This document shows positions 1 to 8,363 of a stretch of DNA of 53,982 bases, piece by piece. The number at the start of each line of letters is the position of its first letter. Within the stretch, counting starts at the first letter, position 1. Both the position numbers and the translations under genes were made by a program. The notes below the pieces were generated by a model. The model did not search any database. It was not told where the DNA came from and saw only the letters and a program-made list of their open reading frames with translations. The DNA comes from Methylobacterium sp. Leaf108 (lineage in GTDB: Bacteria; Pseudomonadota; Alphaproteobacteria; Rhizobiales; Beijerinckiaceae), in NCBI RefSeq assembly GCF_001423265.1, contig NZ_LMND01000005.1:1-53982 (forward strand). The letters run 5' to 3'.

Positions 1-1
1 C

Positions 2-91
2 TACCGCCAGCCCGGCTTCTCCAACCGCAGCAACGGCACCGAGTTCGTCGCCGTCCGCGCCGGCCTGAACTACAAGTTCGGCTCCTACTAG
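2..91 (+). CDS. Outer-membrane beta-barrel protein, C-terminal end (partial)
   Basis: Only the last 29 codons are in the window; the start lies upstream of base 1. The peptide alternates polar and hydrophobic residues and finishes with AGLNYKFGSY. A final amphipathic strand ending in an aromatic residue is typical of small porins of the Omp25/Omp31-like and Opa-like barrels of alphaproteobacteria, where it serves as the BAM recognition signal. The stop is TAG at 89-91, and a strong hairpin terminator follows about 60 bases later. The barrel assignment rests on this terminal strand only, so the subfamily is not known. Confidence 0.6.
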   Translation, partial: YRQPGFSNRSNGTEFVAVRAGLNYKFGSY

Positions 92-149
92 GATCCGACC
101 GTTCCGACCGGGACCGCCTTTCGGCCGGTTCCGGCTTGATCCGCATGAG

Positions 150-183
150 AAAGAGGCCGCCCCGTCGCCGGGGCGGCCTCTTT
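150..183 (+). terminator. Rho-independent-type terminator after the beta-barrel gene
   Basis: A perfect 14 bp stem, 150-163 pairing with 170-183, closes a 6-base loop. The outer three pairs are A-T, so the 3' arm ends in TTT. It lies downstream of the barrel gene stop and before the convergent small gene that ends at 248. Its symmetry means it could end transcription from either side. Confidence 0.75.
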
Positions 184-247
184 CGCGTCATTGGCCCTGT
201 TCGGCCCAACCGCCGACGGGAAACCCCGTCGCCGCTTCTGTCCGGGC

Positions 248-457
248 CTACCTCAGGGTCGACGGCTCGCCGGGCTTGAGGGGGCGATCCTTGCCCTCCG
301 GCCCGCTATCGGCACCGCGTGCGTCGAGGCGCTCCAGGTGTTCGAAGACGTGCTCGAAAGCGCTAGTGACCGCCTGTTCGAAGGTTCCGTCCGCCTTGCC
401 CATGGCGGCCTTGAGCCCGGCGATCAGCGCGCGGTGTGTCTCGATATCGCTCGACAT
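248..457 (-). CDS. Small hypothetical protein (69 aa)
   Basis: The product is a short, charged protein with no membrane segment. Residues about 5-45 look helical (repeated A/E/F/H heptad-like spacing, including AFEHVFEHLERL), and the tail is proline- and charge-rich. The start at ATG 457 is preceded by AGGAGG at good spacing, which favours it over an upstream in-frame start that would add 35 arginine- and proline-rich residues. It lies downstream of the DUF2254 gene on the same strand, 112 bases away, and may share its transcript. I do not recognise a family. Confidence 0.55.
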   Translation of the reverse strand: MSSDIETHRALIAGLKAAMGKADGTFEQAVTSAFEHVFEHLERLDARGADSGPEGKDRPLKPGEPSTLR

Positions 458-569
458 GGCGGTTCCTCCTGGTCCGGTTGGACGACGATCCGGGAAGCCA
501 AGCGTCGGCGTCGGGCGCCGGTTCCGACGGATGTCAGCCGCAGCTGCCGGGCGGCACTCCACGCCGGCT

Positions 570-1835
570 TCAGAAACGACGACGCTGCTCCAGGTCGGCG
601 AGGTCTGCGGGTTCCGCCACGTCGCGCCGTGCCGCCGCGATGACGAGGTCCGCGTGGCGCAAAAGTTCCTTCACGCGGCTCGGCGAACGCTCGACGTGTG
701 CCACCCGACCGAGGACGTCGAGCATGTATCCGAGCACGTAGGGCGACCCGGCCGCGTTCTGGCGGATCAGGTGGAACATGGCATCGCACAGGCCGGCGTA
801 ATTGGTCACGGGATGGATCAGGGCGATCCGGCCCTGACGGGCGAGGACGCCGGTGGGAAGATGGCGCGAGGCGAGGCGACAGAGGGCGTCGCCCATGTGG
901 GCGACGACGCTGACGGCGGTGAAGGGATCGTTGATGCCGGGCGACAGGGCCCGGACGGCGATCTCCGAAAGCTGCCGCACGGAGAATTCCAGGTCCTGCA
1001 GCGCCGCCGGCCGCCGGCCGAAGGTGAGGGCGCGCGCGAGCGCCTGCTCGATGCCCTCGACGGACGCGGAGACCTCAGCGAGGGGCAGACCGGTCGGGAC
1101 GTAGTCGCCCGGGCGGACCCTGAGGCGCACGACGACCCCGCGTCGGTGGGCCCAATCGGCGAGGCGCTCGGCGTTCACGGCCTGGAGATAGCCGCTCGCC
1201 GGCGTGGCGACGGCGAGCCCGGGCGGGCCCTGCGCCGGAACCGGCAGGCCGGGTGCGACCAGCGACCGGTCCGCGACGGCCTCGCACAGGTCGCGATGGA
1301 CGGCATCGACCACGGTCTCGACGTTGATGCTCGTCGCGATGTGATGGACGAACCAGACCAGGGTCGCGACGCTCAGCATCGCGAGCACGATGGCTCCGGT
1401 GACCGCAAGGTGCGGGACGAAGGAGGTCTCCTCCACGGTCCGGACCGTGCGCAGGACGATCAGGGCGTAGGCGAACGTCCCGAGGAAGATGCCGAGCACG
1501 ATCTGGTTGCGGGCGTCGCGGGTGAAGTTGCGCAGGAGTCTCGGCCCCATCTGGCCGGAGGCGAGGGACAGCGCCGCGATGGTGATGGAAAAGGTGGTGC
1601 CGGCGACCCCGATCACCGACGACGCCACCGCACTCAGAAGCGCGCGGGCGCCCTCGGCCCCGCCGGAATACCCCCAGTTCGCGTCGGGCGAGGAGGCGTC
1701 GTAGCCGGCGACGCGCGCGGTCTCGAGCCAGACCGCGATCTGCCCCAGGGCGAGGCAGGCGAGCACGATCGACGCCGGCCGTAGCCAGAACTGGTCCCCG
1801 AGGATCTCCAGCCAGGCTCTCACCCGCGCGTTCAT
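570..1835 (-). CDS. DUF2254 family integral membrane protein
   Basis: A 421-residue predicted inner-membrane protein. Four hydrophobic segments fill roughly residues 15-175, followed by a soluble C-terminal half. Conserved DUF2254 stretches are visible: GTTFSITIAALSLASGQMGP after the second membrane segment, and RQLSEIAVRALSPGINDPF in the C-terminal domain. The biochemical role of this family is not established. The start ATG at 1835 has a GGAGG sequence upstream; an upstream in-frame start would add 26 residues without a better ribosome site. It is transcribed away from the DUF2076 gene, so 1836-1988 probably holds promoters for both. Confidence 0.85.
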   Translation of the reverse strand: MNARVRAWLEILGDQFWLRPASIVLACLALGQIAVWLETARVAGYDASSPDANWGYSGGAEGARALLSAVASSVIGVAGTTFSITIAALSLASGQMGPRLLRNFTRDARNQIVLGIFLGTFAYALIVLRTVRTVEETSFVPHLAVTGAIVLAMLSVATLVWFVHHIATSINVETVVDAVHRDLCEAVADRSLVAPGLPVPAQGPPGLAVATPASGYLQAVNAERLADWAHRRGVVVRLRVRPGDYVPTGLPLAEVSASVEGIEQALARALTFGRRPAALQDLEFSVRQLSEIAVRALSPGINDPFTAVSVVAHMGDALCRLASRHLPTGVLARQGRIALIHPVTNYAGLCDAMFHLIRQNAAGSPYVLGYMLDVLGRVAHVERSPSRVKELLRHADLVIAAARRDVAEPADLADLEQRRRF

Positions 1836-1988
1836 GCGGCCTCCGATGCGCGTGATCGATGTGAAACGGTCGAACGGCCGGATAACGCGAAGTTCGCGGC
1901 GGCCCCCTGACAAAACCCGATCGACGCACCCATCTCAAGCACGCCTGAGCGGAGCAAACCCGCCGGCTTGCCCCAGGAGGACGACTCC

Positions 1989-2729
1989 ATGAACAGCGAA
2001 GAACGTGACGTCATCAACGGCATCTTCCAGCGTCTCGAGCAGGCGGGAAGCCAGCCCCGCGACGCGGACGCCGAGCGTTTCATTGCCGACAAGCTTCGGA
2101 GCCAGCCCTACGCCCCCTACGCGATGGCGCAATTGATCTATGTGCAGGAAGAGGCGATCAAGAGCCTCAACCAGCAACTCGAGCAGGCCCGCGAGGCGGC
2201 CTCGCACGCCCAGCAGCAGCCGCAGGGCGGCGGCGGTTTCCTGTCGAGCATCTTCGGCGGCGGTTCCCGCCAGGAGCCGCAGCGTCCCGCGGGCCAGCCC
2301 TGGGGCGGCCAGGGCGGGCAGCCCGGATACGGTCAGCCCCAGCCCGGCTACGGCCAGCAGCCCGGCTACGGCGGCCCGCAGGGCGGCCCCCAGCAGGGCG
2401 GTCCCTGGGCCGGCCAGCAGCAGGCTCCGGCGCGCGGCGGCGGCTTCATGGCCACGGCCCTGCCCATGGCCGCCGGTGCGGCCGGCGGCATGCTCCTGGG
2501 AAGCGCGCTGTCGAACGCGTTCGCCGGCGGTCATTCGAGCCTCGGCAGCGCCGCGGCGGCGGGCCTCGGCGGCACCGGTGCGGAAGCGGCGGGCCTGAGC
2601 GGCGGCACCCAGGACCTCGGATCGGCGCTCGGCGGCGGCAACGATCTCCAGGGCGCCTCGTTCGACAACGATGCCGGCGGTGATTTCGGCGGCGACCTCG
2701 GCGGCGGCGGCGACGACGACTGGGTGTGA
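1989..2729 (+). CDS. DUF2076 domain-containing protein
   Basis: A 246-residue protein whose first ~75 residues match the DUF2076 pattern: MNSEERDVINGIFQRL, then YAPYAMAQLIYVQEEAIKSL. After this helical part come a Gln/Gly/Pro/Tyr-rich low-complexity stretch with repeated QPGYG units (about residues 95-145), a hydrophobic Gly/Ala segment (FMATALPMAAGAAGGMLLGS) that could enter a membrane, and an acidic Gly/Asp tail. The family is sometimes described as periplasmic ligand-binding, but no function is firmly shown. AGGAGG stands just upstream of the start ATG. A strong terminator follows. Confidence 0.85.
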   Translation: MNSEERDVINGIFQRLEQAGSQPRDADAERFIADKLRSQPYAPYAMAQLIYVQEEAIKSLNQQLEQAREAASHAQQQPQGGGGFLSSIFGGGSRQEPQRPAGQPWGGQGGQPGYGQPQPGYGQQPGYGGPQGGPQQGGPWAGQQQAPARGGGFMATALPMAAGAAGGMLLGSALSNAFAGGHSSLGSAAAAGLGGTGAEAAGLSGGTQDLGSALGGGNDLQGASFDNDAGGDFGGDLGGGGDDDWV

Positions 2730-2786
2730 GCCCGATCGGCCCTGTCGTACGGGGCCGATCTCGAAGGATCGCGCGTTCTTCGACGT

Positions 2787-2822
2787 ACGCCCGGCACCGG
2801 TTCTCGGTGCCGGGCGTTTTTC
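2787..2822 (+). terminator. Rho-independent terminator after the DUF2076 gene
   Basis: A perfect 12 bp GC-rich stem (2787-2798 with 2806-2817) with a 7-base loop is followed directly by a T run to 2822. It sits between two convergent genes, the DUF2076 gene (ends 2729) and the L,D-transpeptidase gene (ends 2827). Confidence 0.85.
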
Positions 2823-2826
2823 GTCG

Positions 2827-3648
2827 TCAGATCACGTCGACGCGGGTGCCGACCCCGGCCCGCTCGTAGAGGTCGATGACGTCCTCGTTCATCATCCGGA
2901 TGCAGCCCGACGAGACCGACTGCCCGATGGTGTGCGGCTCGTTGGTGCCGTGGATGCGGTAGAGGGACGAGCCGAGATAGAGGGCCCGCGCGCCCAGGGG
3001 ATTCTCCGGGCCGCCGGCCATGTGGCGTGGCAGGTCGGGACGGCGGCGCAGCATCTCGGCCGGCGGCGTCCAATCCGGCCATTCCTTCTTCTGGCTGACG
3101 GTCTTCGTGCCCGCCCAAGTGAATCCGGGCCGGCCGACTCCGATGCCGTAGCGCAGGGCCTTGCCGCCGGGCTGGACCAGGTAGAGGAACTTCGAGGGCG
3201 TATCGACCACGATGGTGCCCGGTGCCTGGCGGCCGTCGAAATCCACCACCTGGCGGCTGAAGCGCGGATCGGGGGCTCGGGCGATGACGCCCTGGTCGGG
3301 ATCCCGCAACGGCGTCGCCTGCGGCAGGGCGGCGAGGCGGGTCGGTGCGCGCAGCACGGCCGCCGGCATCGGCTCGTCGGGGACGCGGTCGCCAGAGAAC
3401 AGGCGGCGGGGGGCGGGGGCCACCACGCCGCCGTGGCCGTAGGCGGCGGCATGGTCGGGCACCGCCCAATCGGCACCGATCCGTGCGCCGGACCGGGCCG
3501 GACCCACGGGAGCGGGGCGACCGTTGCCCGTCACCAGGAACTCGATGAAGCCGCCGCCGTAGCGGCTTCCCTGCGCCTGCGCTTCCGCGCCGGCCGTGAG
3601 CGCCATCGCCATCGCCCCCGCCACCGCCAAACACCACCCTGCGCGCAT
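2827..3648 (-). CDS. L,D-transpeptidase, YkuD/ErfK type
   Basis: A 273-residue secreted enzyme expected to form 3-3 peptidoglycan cross-links or to attach proteins to peptidoglycan in the periplasm. The N-terminus has a signal peptide (residues about 1-26, ending AEAQA). The YkuD domain fills the C-terminal half: IVVDTPSKFLYLV begins it, and the catalytic motif is HGTNEPHTIGQS followed by SSGCIRM with the nucleophile at Cys249. There is no peptidoglycan-binding domain, so it is one of the short stand-alone YkuD proteins common in Hyphomicrobiales, which carry many paralogues. A second, much larger family member is at 38006-40048. Confidence 0.9.
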   Translation of the reverse strand: MRAGWCLAVAGAMAMALTAGAEAQAQGSRYGGGFIEFLVTGNGRPAPVGPARSGARIGADWAVPDHAAAYGHGGVVAPAPRRLFSGDRVPDEPMPAAVLRAPTRLAALPQATPLRDPDQGVIARAPDPRFSRQVVDFDGRQAPGTIVVDTPSKFLYLVQPGGKALRYGIGVGRPGFTWAGTKTVSQKKEWPDWTPPAEMLRRRPDLPRHMAGGPENPLGARALYLGSSLYRIHGTNEPHTIGQSVSSGCIRMMNEDVIDLYERAGVGTRVDVI

Positions 3649-3879
3649 CGCCCGTTCCCCCGTCCGCCGGCCTCGTCGGGCGCGATGATGCGGAGGGGGC
3701 CGGGATCGCCCGATGAAGGAACGTGGTGAATCCTCCGGAAATCCGATCGCACAGCGGTGCGGGAGCGAGTCAGCGTAAAGATTCGGTCACCACGGGCAAA
3801 GACCGATCCCATTCAGCAAATGGCAACCCCTTTCGTTCACCGTCCCGGCGGTGACCTCATAGCCGGCTGATCCCCCACC

Positions 3880-4614
3880 ATGACCATGAAGCGCTATCGC
3901 ATCGAAGACAGCCTCGGTCTGGCGAGTGTTCAGCCGGCGATGGCGCCGGTGGCGTCTGCCGAAACCTCGGACCTGAACGCCGCCCGCCTCACCGAAATCC
4001 TGTCCGCGATCCAGGATCTGCGGAAGATGACGCAGACGAGCACGATCGAGACGGTGGAAGCCTGCCGGCGCGAACTGACCGACGCCCTCTCCATGCGCTC
4101 CGAACTCGACATCATGAAGGACGCGATCACCCGGACCAAGACGGAGATCGCGACGCTCTACCGCTCGGAGAGCACCGGCAAGGGCATGCGCCGGGTCGCG
4201 GGCGAACTCGACGCGGTGGTCGATTCCACCGAGCGGGCGACCAGCACGATCCTCGGGGCCATCGAGGAGATCGAGACCAACGCCGGCATGCTGCGGGCCA
4301 TGAGCACCTCGGCGGCGGGCCGCGAGAACGTCGATGCCATCCTCGAGCGCGTCGTCGTCGCCTACGAGGCCTGCAACTTCCAGGACCTCACCGGCCAGCG
4401 CATCAGCAAGATCGTCGGCGTCCTGAAGTTCGTGGAGGAGCACCTCGACCGGATGATCGAGGCCTGGGGCGGCCTCGACAGCTTCAAGGACGTGCTCGGG
4501 GTCGGCCCCATCAAGCCGGACGTCGACGACGAGAGCTCGCTGCTCAACGGGCCGCGGCTCGGAGACGATCCGGGCCACGTCGACCAGGGCGACATCGACG
4601 CGCTGTTCGACTGA
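3880..4614 (+). CDS. cheZ: CheZ-type chemotaxis protein phosphatase
   Basis: A 244-residue, mostly helical cytoplasmic protein that should dephosphorylate CheY-P. The signature CheZ segment is at residues about 166-176 (NFQDLTGQRIS, containing the QDLTGQ active-site motif). The last residues (VDQGDIDALFD) resemble the C-terminal CheY-binding peptide of CheZ, joined by an acidic linker. The length fits the family (about 210-250). No clear Shine-Dalgarno sequence is seen; a second in-frame ATG lies two codons on. No che or fla gene is nearby, so it is an orphan here. Confidence 0.85.
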   Translation: MTMKRYRIEDSLGLASVQPAMAPVASAETSDLNAARLTEILSAIQDLRKMTQTSTIETVEACRRELTDALSMRSELDIMKDAITRTKTEIATLYRSESTGKGMRRVAGELDAVVDSTERATSTILGAIEEIETNAGMLRAMSTSAAGRENVDAILERVVVAYEACNFQDLTGQRISKIVGVLKFVEEHLDRMIEAWGGLDSFKDVLGVGPIKPDVDDESSLLNGPRLGDDPGHVDQGDIDALFD

Positions 4615-4650
4615 GCGGGGCCGGACCGTCCCTCGACCGTAGGCTCCGCC

Positions 4651-5730
4651 TCAGCGCGGCAGCTTCGCCAGGGCCGCCGCATCGCGGCCGACCACCGCCG
4701 CGAGGCTGTCCCCGCCCTCGGCGCGGATGCGTTTGGCAAGGCCCGCCTTGATCGCGCCGACGAGGCCCGGACCGGCGTAGACCAACGCCGAATAGAGCTG
4801 GAGGAGGGAGGCGCCGGCCCTGACCTTGGTCCAGGCGGCGTCCGCCGAATCGATGCCGCCGACGCCGATCAGCGGCAGCGTGGCACCCACGCGCAGATAG
4901 GTCTCGGCCAGGAGCCGGGTGGCGGGGCCGAACAAGGGCCGGCCCGAGAGGCCGCCGGTCTCCCCGGCGAGGCCGGTTTCGGTCAGGCTCGCGGGACGGG
5001 CGACGGTGGTGTTCGAGACGACCAAGGCCGAGACGCCGCGCCGGACCGCCGTGGCGGTGATGGCGTCGAGGGCGTCGAGGGTGATGTCCGGGGCGATCTT
5101 CAGGAGGATCGCGGTGGTCGGCTGGACGTCGTCGCGGGCGGCCACCACACGGGCCAGGAGTTCGTCGAGGAAGGCTTCGCCCTGAAGGTCGCGCAGTCCC
5201 GGGGTGTTGGGCGAGGACACGTTGACGGTCACGAAGTCCACCAGCGGCGCCAGGGCCGTGGTGCAGGCGACGTAGTCGGCGAGCCGGTCGGTCGCCTCCT
5301 TGTTGGCGCCGATGTTGACCCCGACGAGGCCCGGCCGGCCGCGGCGGGCGGCCAGGCGCCCGGCGACCACCGCGAGGCCTTCGCTGTTGAGGCCGAAGCG
5401 GTTGATGACGGCCCCGTCGGCGGGAAGGCGGAACACCCGCGGGCGCGGGTTGCCCGGCTGGGGCTTAGGCACGACGCCGCCGACCTCCACGAAGCCGAAC
5501 CCGAGGCCGAGGAGGGCGTCGGGCGCCTGCGCGCCCTTGTCGAAGCCGGCGGCGAGCCCCACCGGGTTGGGGAAGCGCCGCCCGAGGCACGCCACCGCCA
5601 GGACGGGATCGTCGGCGGCCGGCGCCAGGGCCGGCATCAGGCTCAAGCCGCGCAGGGTCAGGTTGTGGGCGGTCTCGGCATCGAGGCCGTGGAGGAGCGG
5701 CCGCGCCAGGGGGAACAGGGCCCCGATCAT
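4651..5730 (-). CDS. pyrD: Dihydroorotate dehydrogenase (quinone), class 2
   Basis: Oxidises dihydroorotate to orotate in pyrimidine synthesis, passing electrons to quinone at the inner membrane. The 359-residue product has the class 2 layout: an N-terminal amphipathic helical extension ([18 protein letters not shown]) for membrane association, then the FMN barrel with [39 protein letters not shown] and [14 protein letters not shown]. The Ser in the VSSPNTPG loop is the class 2 catalytic base. The start ATG (5730) overlaps the stop of the upstream DUF952 gene by four bases (ATGA), so translation is probably coupled. The other pyrimidine genes here, carA and carB, are about 21 kb away. Confidence 0.95.
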   Translation of the reverse strand: MIGALFPLARPLLHGLDAETAHNLTLRGLSLMPALAPAADDPVLAVACLGRRFPNPVGLAAGFDKGAQAPDALLGLGFGFVEVGGVVPKPQPGNPRPRVFRLPADGAVINRFGLNSEGLAVVAGRLAARRGRPGLVGVNIGANKEATDRLADYVACTTALAPLVDFVTVNVSSPNTPGLRDLQGEAFLDELLARVVAARDDVQPTTAILLKIAPDITLDALDAITATAVRRGVSALVVSNTTVARPASLTETGLAGETGGLSGRPLFGPATRLLAETYLRVGATLPLIGVGGIDSADAAWTKVRAGASLLQLYSALVYAGPGLVGAIKAGLAKRIRAEGGDSLAAVVGRDAAALAKLPR

Positions 5731-6098
5731 GCCGAGGGTCCTCCCAAGCCCGCCGGAAAGACCTCCACCGGAAAGACGTGGCGGCCGGCGGCATCGAGGG
5801 GCAGGTCGGCCACCGCGACCACGGCCGAGAGCGGCAGGTCGCCGTAGAGATGCGGAAACAGGTCGCCGCCGCGGGAGGGCTCGTAGCGCAGGCCCGCCCC
5901 CAGGGCATCGGCGTCCACGCTGAGCAGGAGCAGGTCGTCGATCCCGGAAAAGTGCCGTGCCGCCGTCTCGACGGCCTGCGCGGCGGTCGAGAAATGGATG
6001 TAGCCGTCGGCCAAGTCGACGGGCGCGCCCCGGAAGCGGCCCTCGGCTTGCGCCGCGCGCCACAGGTCGCGCGGACAGATCTTGTAGATGAGCGCCAT
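5727..6098 (-). CDS. DUF952 domain-containing protein
   Basis: A 123-residue soluble protein matching the DUF952 pattern: [19 protein letters not shown], then [19 protein letters not shown], and a C-terminal [15 protein letters not shown]952 proteins resemble small ADP-ribosyl-transferase-like folds, but no activity is established. The start ATG at 6098 suits the family; an in-frame start 34 codons upstream would add an atypical leader. Its stop overlaps the pyrD start by four bases, so the two form a coupled pair. This DUF952-pyrD order is, as far as I recall, common in Hyphomicrobiales. Confidence 0.85.
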   Translation of the reverse strand: MALIYKICPRDLWRAAQAEGRFRGAPVDLADGYIHFSTAAQAVETAARHFSGIDDLLLLSVDADALGAGLRYEPSRGGDLFPHLYGDLPLSAVVAVADLPLDAAGRHVFPVEVFPAGLGGPSA

Positions 6099-6181
6099 CG
6101 CAAGGGTCCTCGCGGCACGTTGGAAGGGGCCGGCCGCGCAGGGTTGGCGATAGAGGGCGGCGCCGATGGCGGCAACCGCTG

Positions 6182-6222
6182 TTGCCTTTCGCCGCGGCAA
6201 GTTCTAATTTCCTAGACCTAGG
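6182..6222 (+). promoter_or_regulatory. Candidate promoter and operator of the S24/HTH regulator gene
   Basis: A possible -35 (TTGCCT, 6182-6187) and -10 (TCTAAT, 6203-6208), 15 bases apart, are followed at once by the perfect inverted repeat CCTAG-AC-CTAGG (6211-6222). A palindrome at the expected transcription start, 36 bases before the start codon of a helix-turn-helix regulator, is where an autorepressor operator would be. The spacer is short for a standard sigma-70 promoter. The site is inferred from sequence alone. Confidence 0.4.
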
Positions 6223-6258
6223 CTGTATGTCTTATTCGCTGCTTCGGCCGAGGCCGCC

Positions 6259-6891
6259 ATGCTGTCCCACGAGCAGATCTGGACCGCCATCGACAGGCTG
6301 GCCGAACGCTACGGCCTGTCCGCCTCCGGCCTCGCCCGTCGGGCCGGCCTCGACGCCACCAGCTTCAACCGCTCGAAGCGGATCGGGCCGGACGGCCGCA
6401 AGCGCTGGCCCTCGACCGAATCGGTCTCCAAGGTTCTTACCGCCACCGGCGCCAGCCTCGACGACTTCCTGCGCCTGATCGAGGCGCGGTCGGGCCCGCC
6501 GCGCACCACCGTGCCCCTCATCGGCATGACCCAGGCCGGCTCGGGCCGTCTCTTCACCGACGAGGGCATCCCCACCGGCGGGCCCGGCTGGGAGGAGATC
6601 GACTTTCCCGATCTCGGCGAGGACCGGGCCTTCGCGCTGGAGGTTCAGGGCGATTCGATGGAGCCGCTCTACCGCGACGGCGACGTCCTCATCGTCTCGA
6701 CCACCGCCGACATCCGCAAGGGCGACAGGGTCGTCGTTCGCCTGGAGGCGGGCGAGGTCCTGGCCAAGGAGCTCAAGCGCAAGACCGCGCGGACCATCGA
6801 GCTCGCCTCGCTCAACGCGGCCCATCCCGACCGGACCGTCAACCTCGGCGAGATCGCCTGGATGGCGCGGGTGATGTGGGTGCGCCAGTAG
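6259..6891 (+). CDS. HTH transcriptional regulator with S24 (LexA/CI-like) peptidase domain
   Basis: A 210-residue regulator. Residues 1-75 form a helix-turn-helix (YGLSASGLARRAGLDATSFN; then WPSTESVSKVLTATGASLDDF). The C-terminal half is an S24 peptidase/dimerisation domain with the catalytic serine in QGDSMEP (Ser133) and the lysine in VLAKELKR (Lys170). An Ala-Gly pair at 93-94 (TQAGSG) is placed where LexA-like proteins cut themselves. It is therefore a CI-like repressor that could be inactivated by RecA-stimulated self-cleavage, though many chromosomal members of this family act on unknown targets. No phage genes lie nearby. Confidence 0.85.
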   Translation: MLSHEQIWTAIDRLAERYGLSASGLARRAGLDATSFNRSKRIGPDGRKRWPSTESVSKVLTATGASLDDFLRLIEARSGPPRTTVPLIGMTQAGSGRLFTDEGIPTGGPGWEEIDFPDLGEDRAFALEVQGDSMEPLYRDGDVLIVSTTADIRKGDRVVVRLEAGEVLAKELKRKTARTIELASLNAAHPDRTVNLGEIAWMARVMWVRQ

Positions 6892-7101
6892 GGCACGATG
6901 CGGACGAGGGGAAGCCGCTCTTCCGGCATCGTCACGCGACAGCGGTGGGAGAGAGCAGACCGCCGCTTCGGCGAACCGGCGGTTCGCTCGACCCGATTTG
7001 GCCGGACACGCCGTCGGGGGTATCGATGACGGCGAAGGGGAGCACCCCCGGCACCTCGGATCGACCACATGGCCTGTCGCGCTGGCGAGGAGACCCGACC
7101 G

Positions 7102-8232
7102 ATGCCGGCCGAACCGGACACGGCAGAGGTGGCGGCAGCAGACGTACCCGCGGCAGCGGCGCCGCTCGGTGCCGAAGCCGCCGCCCTGTTCGAGGCCTCA
7201 GCGGTGCCGGCCATCCTGTGCAATCCAGCCGACCCCGAGATGCGGATCGTGGCGGCCAACCCCGCCTTCCTCGCCCTGACGCATCATGCCGGGAACGAGG
7301 TCCTGGGCCGGTCGCCGCAGCTCCTGCTCGGTGCCAGGACAGAGCGTGACGCGAAGGCCGCCCTCGCGACCGTGGTGGCCGACGGCGGCACCATCGAGGT
7401 CCTGGCGGCCCGCAAGGACGGCGCGACCCTCTGGGTGGAGTGCCACGCGGCGACGGCGGGCCGCTACCGCCTGGTCGAGGTGGTGGACGTCACCCGGCGC
7501 CGCGACGCCGAGGCCGCCCTCGCCCTGTCGCGCCAGCGCGAGGCCCTGGGCCTGCTCACCAACAGCGTCGCGCACGAGTTCAACAACTTCCTCCAGATCC
7601 TGATCGGCTACATCGACGGCCTCAAGCGCCGCCTCGGCGACCGGGAGGAGCCGTTCATCCAGCGGGCGATCCTGCGCTCCACCGACGCGGCCGAGCGCGC
7701 CACCATTCTGACCCGGCAGCTGCTGGCGTTTTCCCGGCGGATCGCCCCAGACGTGCGGCCGGTGGACCTGGGGGCGGTGGTCGGCGATTTCGTCGCGGTC
7801 TTCCGCCCGACCCTGCCCCCCCGGGTGACCCTGGCCGTGGAGTGCAGGCCGGGCCTCGCCTGCGCCATGAGCAACCCGACGCAGATTTCCTTCGCCCTCG
7901 CCCAGATCCTGACCAACGCCTGCGAGGCGATGCCGAAGGGCGGCACCATCACCATCTCCACCTTCGCGGTGGCCCCGCACGACCACGGCATGGCCCGCCC
8001 CTCGGACGGGGCGGTGGGCATCGCGGTGGCCGATACCGGCCCGGGCATGGCGCCGGAAATGGCGGCCCGGGCGCTCGCTCCCTTCGCCACCAGCCGCGAG
8101 GCCGGGCGGGGGACGGGTCTGGCCATCGTCCACGGCCTGATGAAGCGCCAGGGCGGAACGGTCTCGGTGGAGAGCCGGCCGGGAGAGGGGACGGTGGTGA
8201 GGCTGATCTTCCCGGCCACGGGCGTGCCGTAA
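7102..8232 (+). CDS. Soluble PAS-domain histidine kinase
   Basis: A 376-residue cytoplasmic sensor kinase with no membrane segment. A PAS domain covers about residues 25-140 (FEASAVPAILCNPADPEM start; DVTRRRDAE exit). The dimerisation helix carries the phospho-accepting His158 in SVAHEFNNFLQILIG, an NtrB-like H-box. The ATPase domain shows the N box (NACEAMPKGG), G1 box (ADTGPGMAP) and G2 box (GRGTGLAIVHGLM). The chosen ATG has GAGGAG upstream; another ATG 11 codons earlier has no such site. No response regulator is adjacent, so it is an orphan kinase whose signal and partner are unknown. Confidence 0.88.
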   Translation: MPAEPDTAEVAAADVPAAAAPLGAEAAALFEASAVPAILCNPADPEMRIVAANPAFLALTHHAGNEVLGRSPQLLLGARTERDAKAALATVVADGGTIEVLAARKDGATLWVECHAATAGRYRLVEVVDVTRRRDAEAALALSRQREALGLLTNSVAHEFNNFLQILIGYIDGLKRRLGDREEPFIQRAILRSTDAAERATILTRQLLAFSRRIAPDVRPVDLGAVVGDFVAVFRPTLPPRVTLAVECRPGLACAMSNPTQISFALAQILTNACEAMPKGGTITISTFAVAPHDHGMARPSDGAVGIAVADTGPGMAPEMAARALAPFATSREAGRGTGLAIVHGLMKRQGGTVSVESRPGEGTVVRLIFPATGVP

Positions 8233-8363
8233 CGAAGGCTTAGGGATGGCCGCCGTCGCGCGATTGCGGCCGGTCGCGATGGACTAAAACTCCGCCTCGC
8301 CCGTCACCATATAAGGTTCGGCATTTCCGCCGGGACTCATTCGATCTTCGCAGAGGCGAAACC

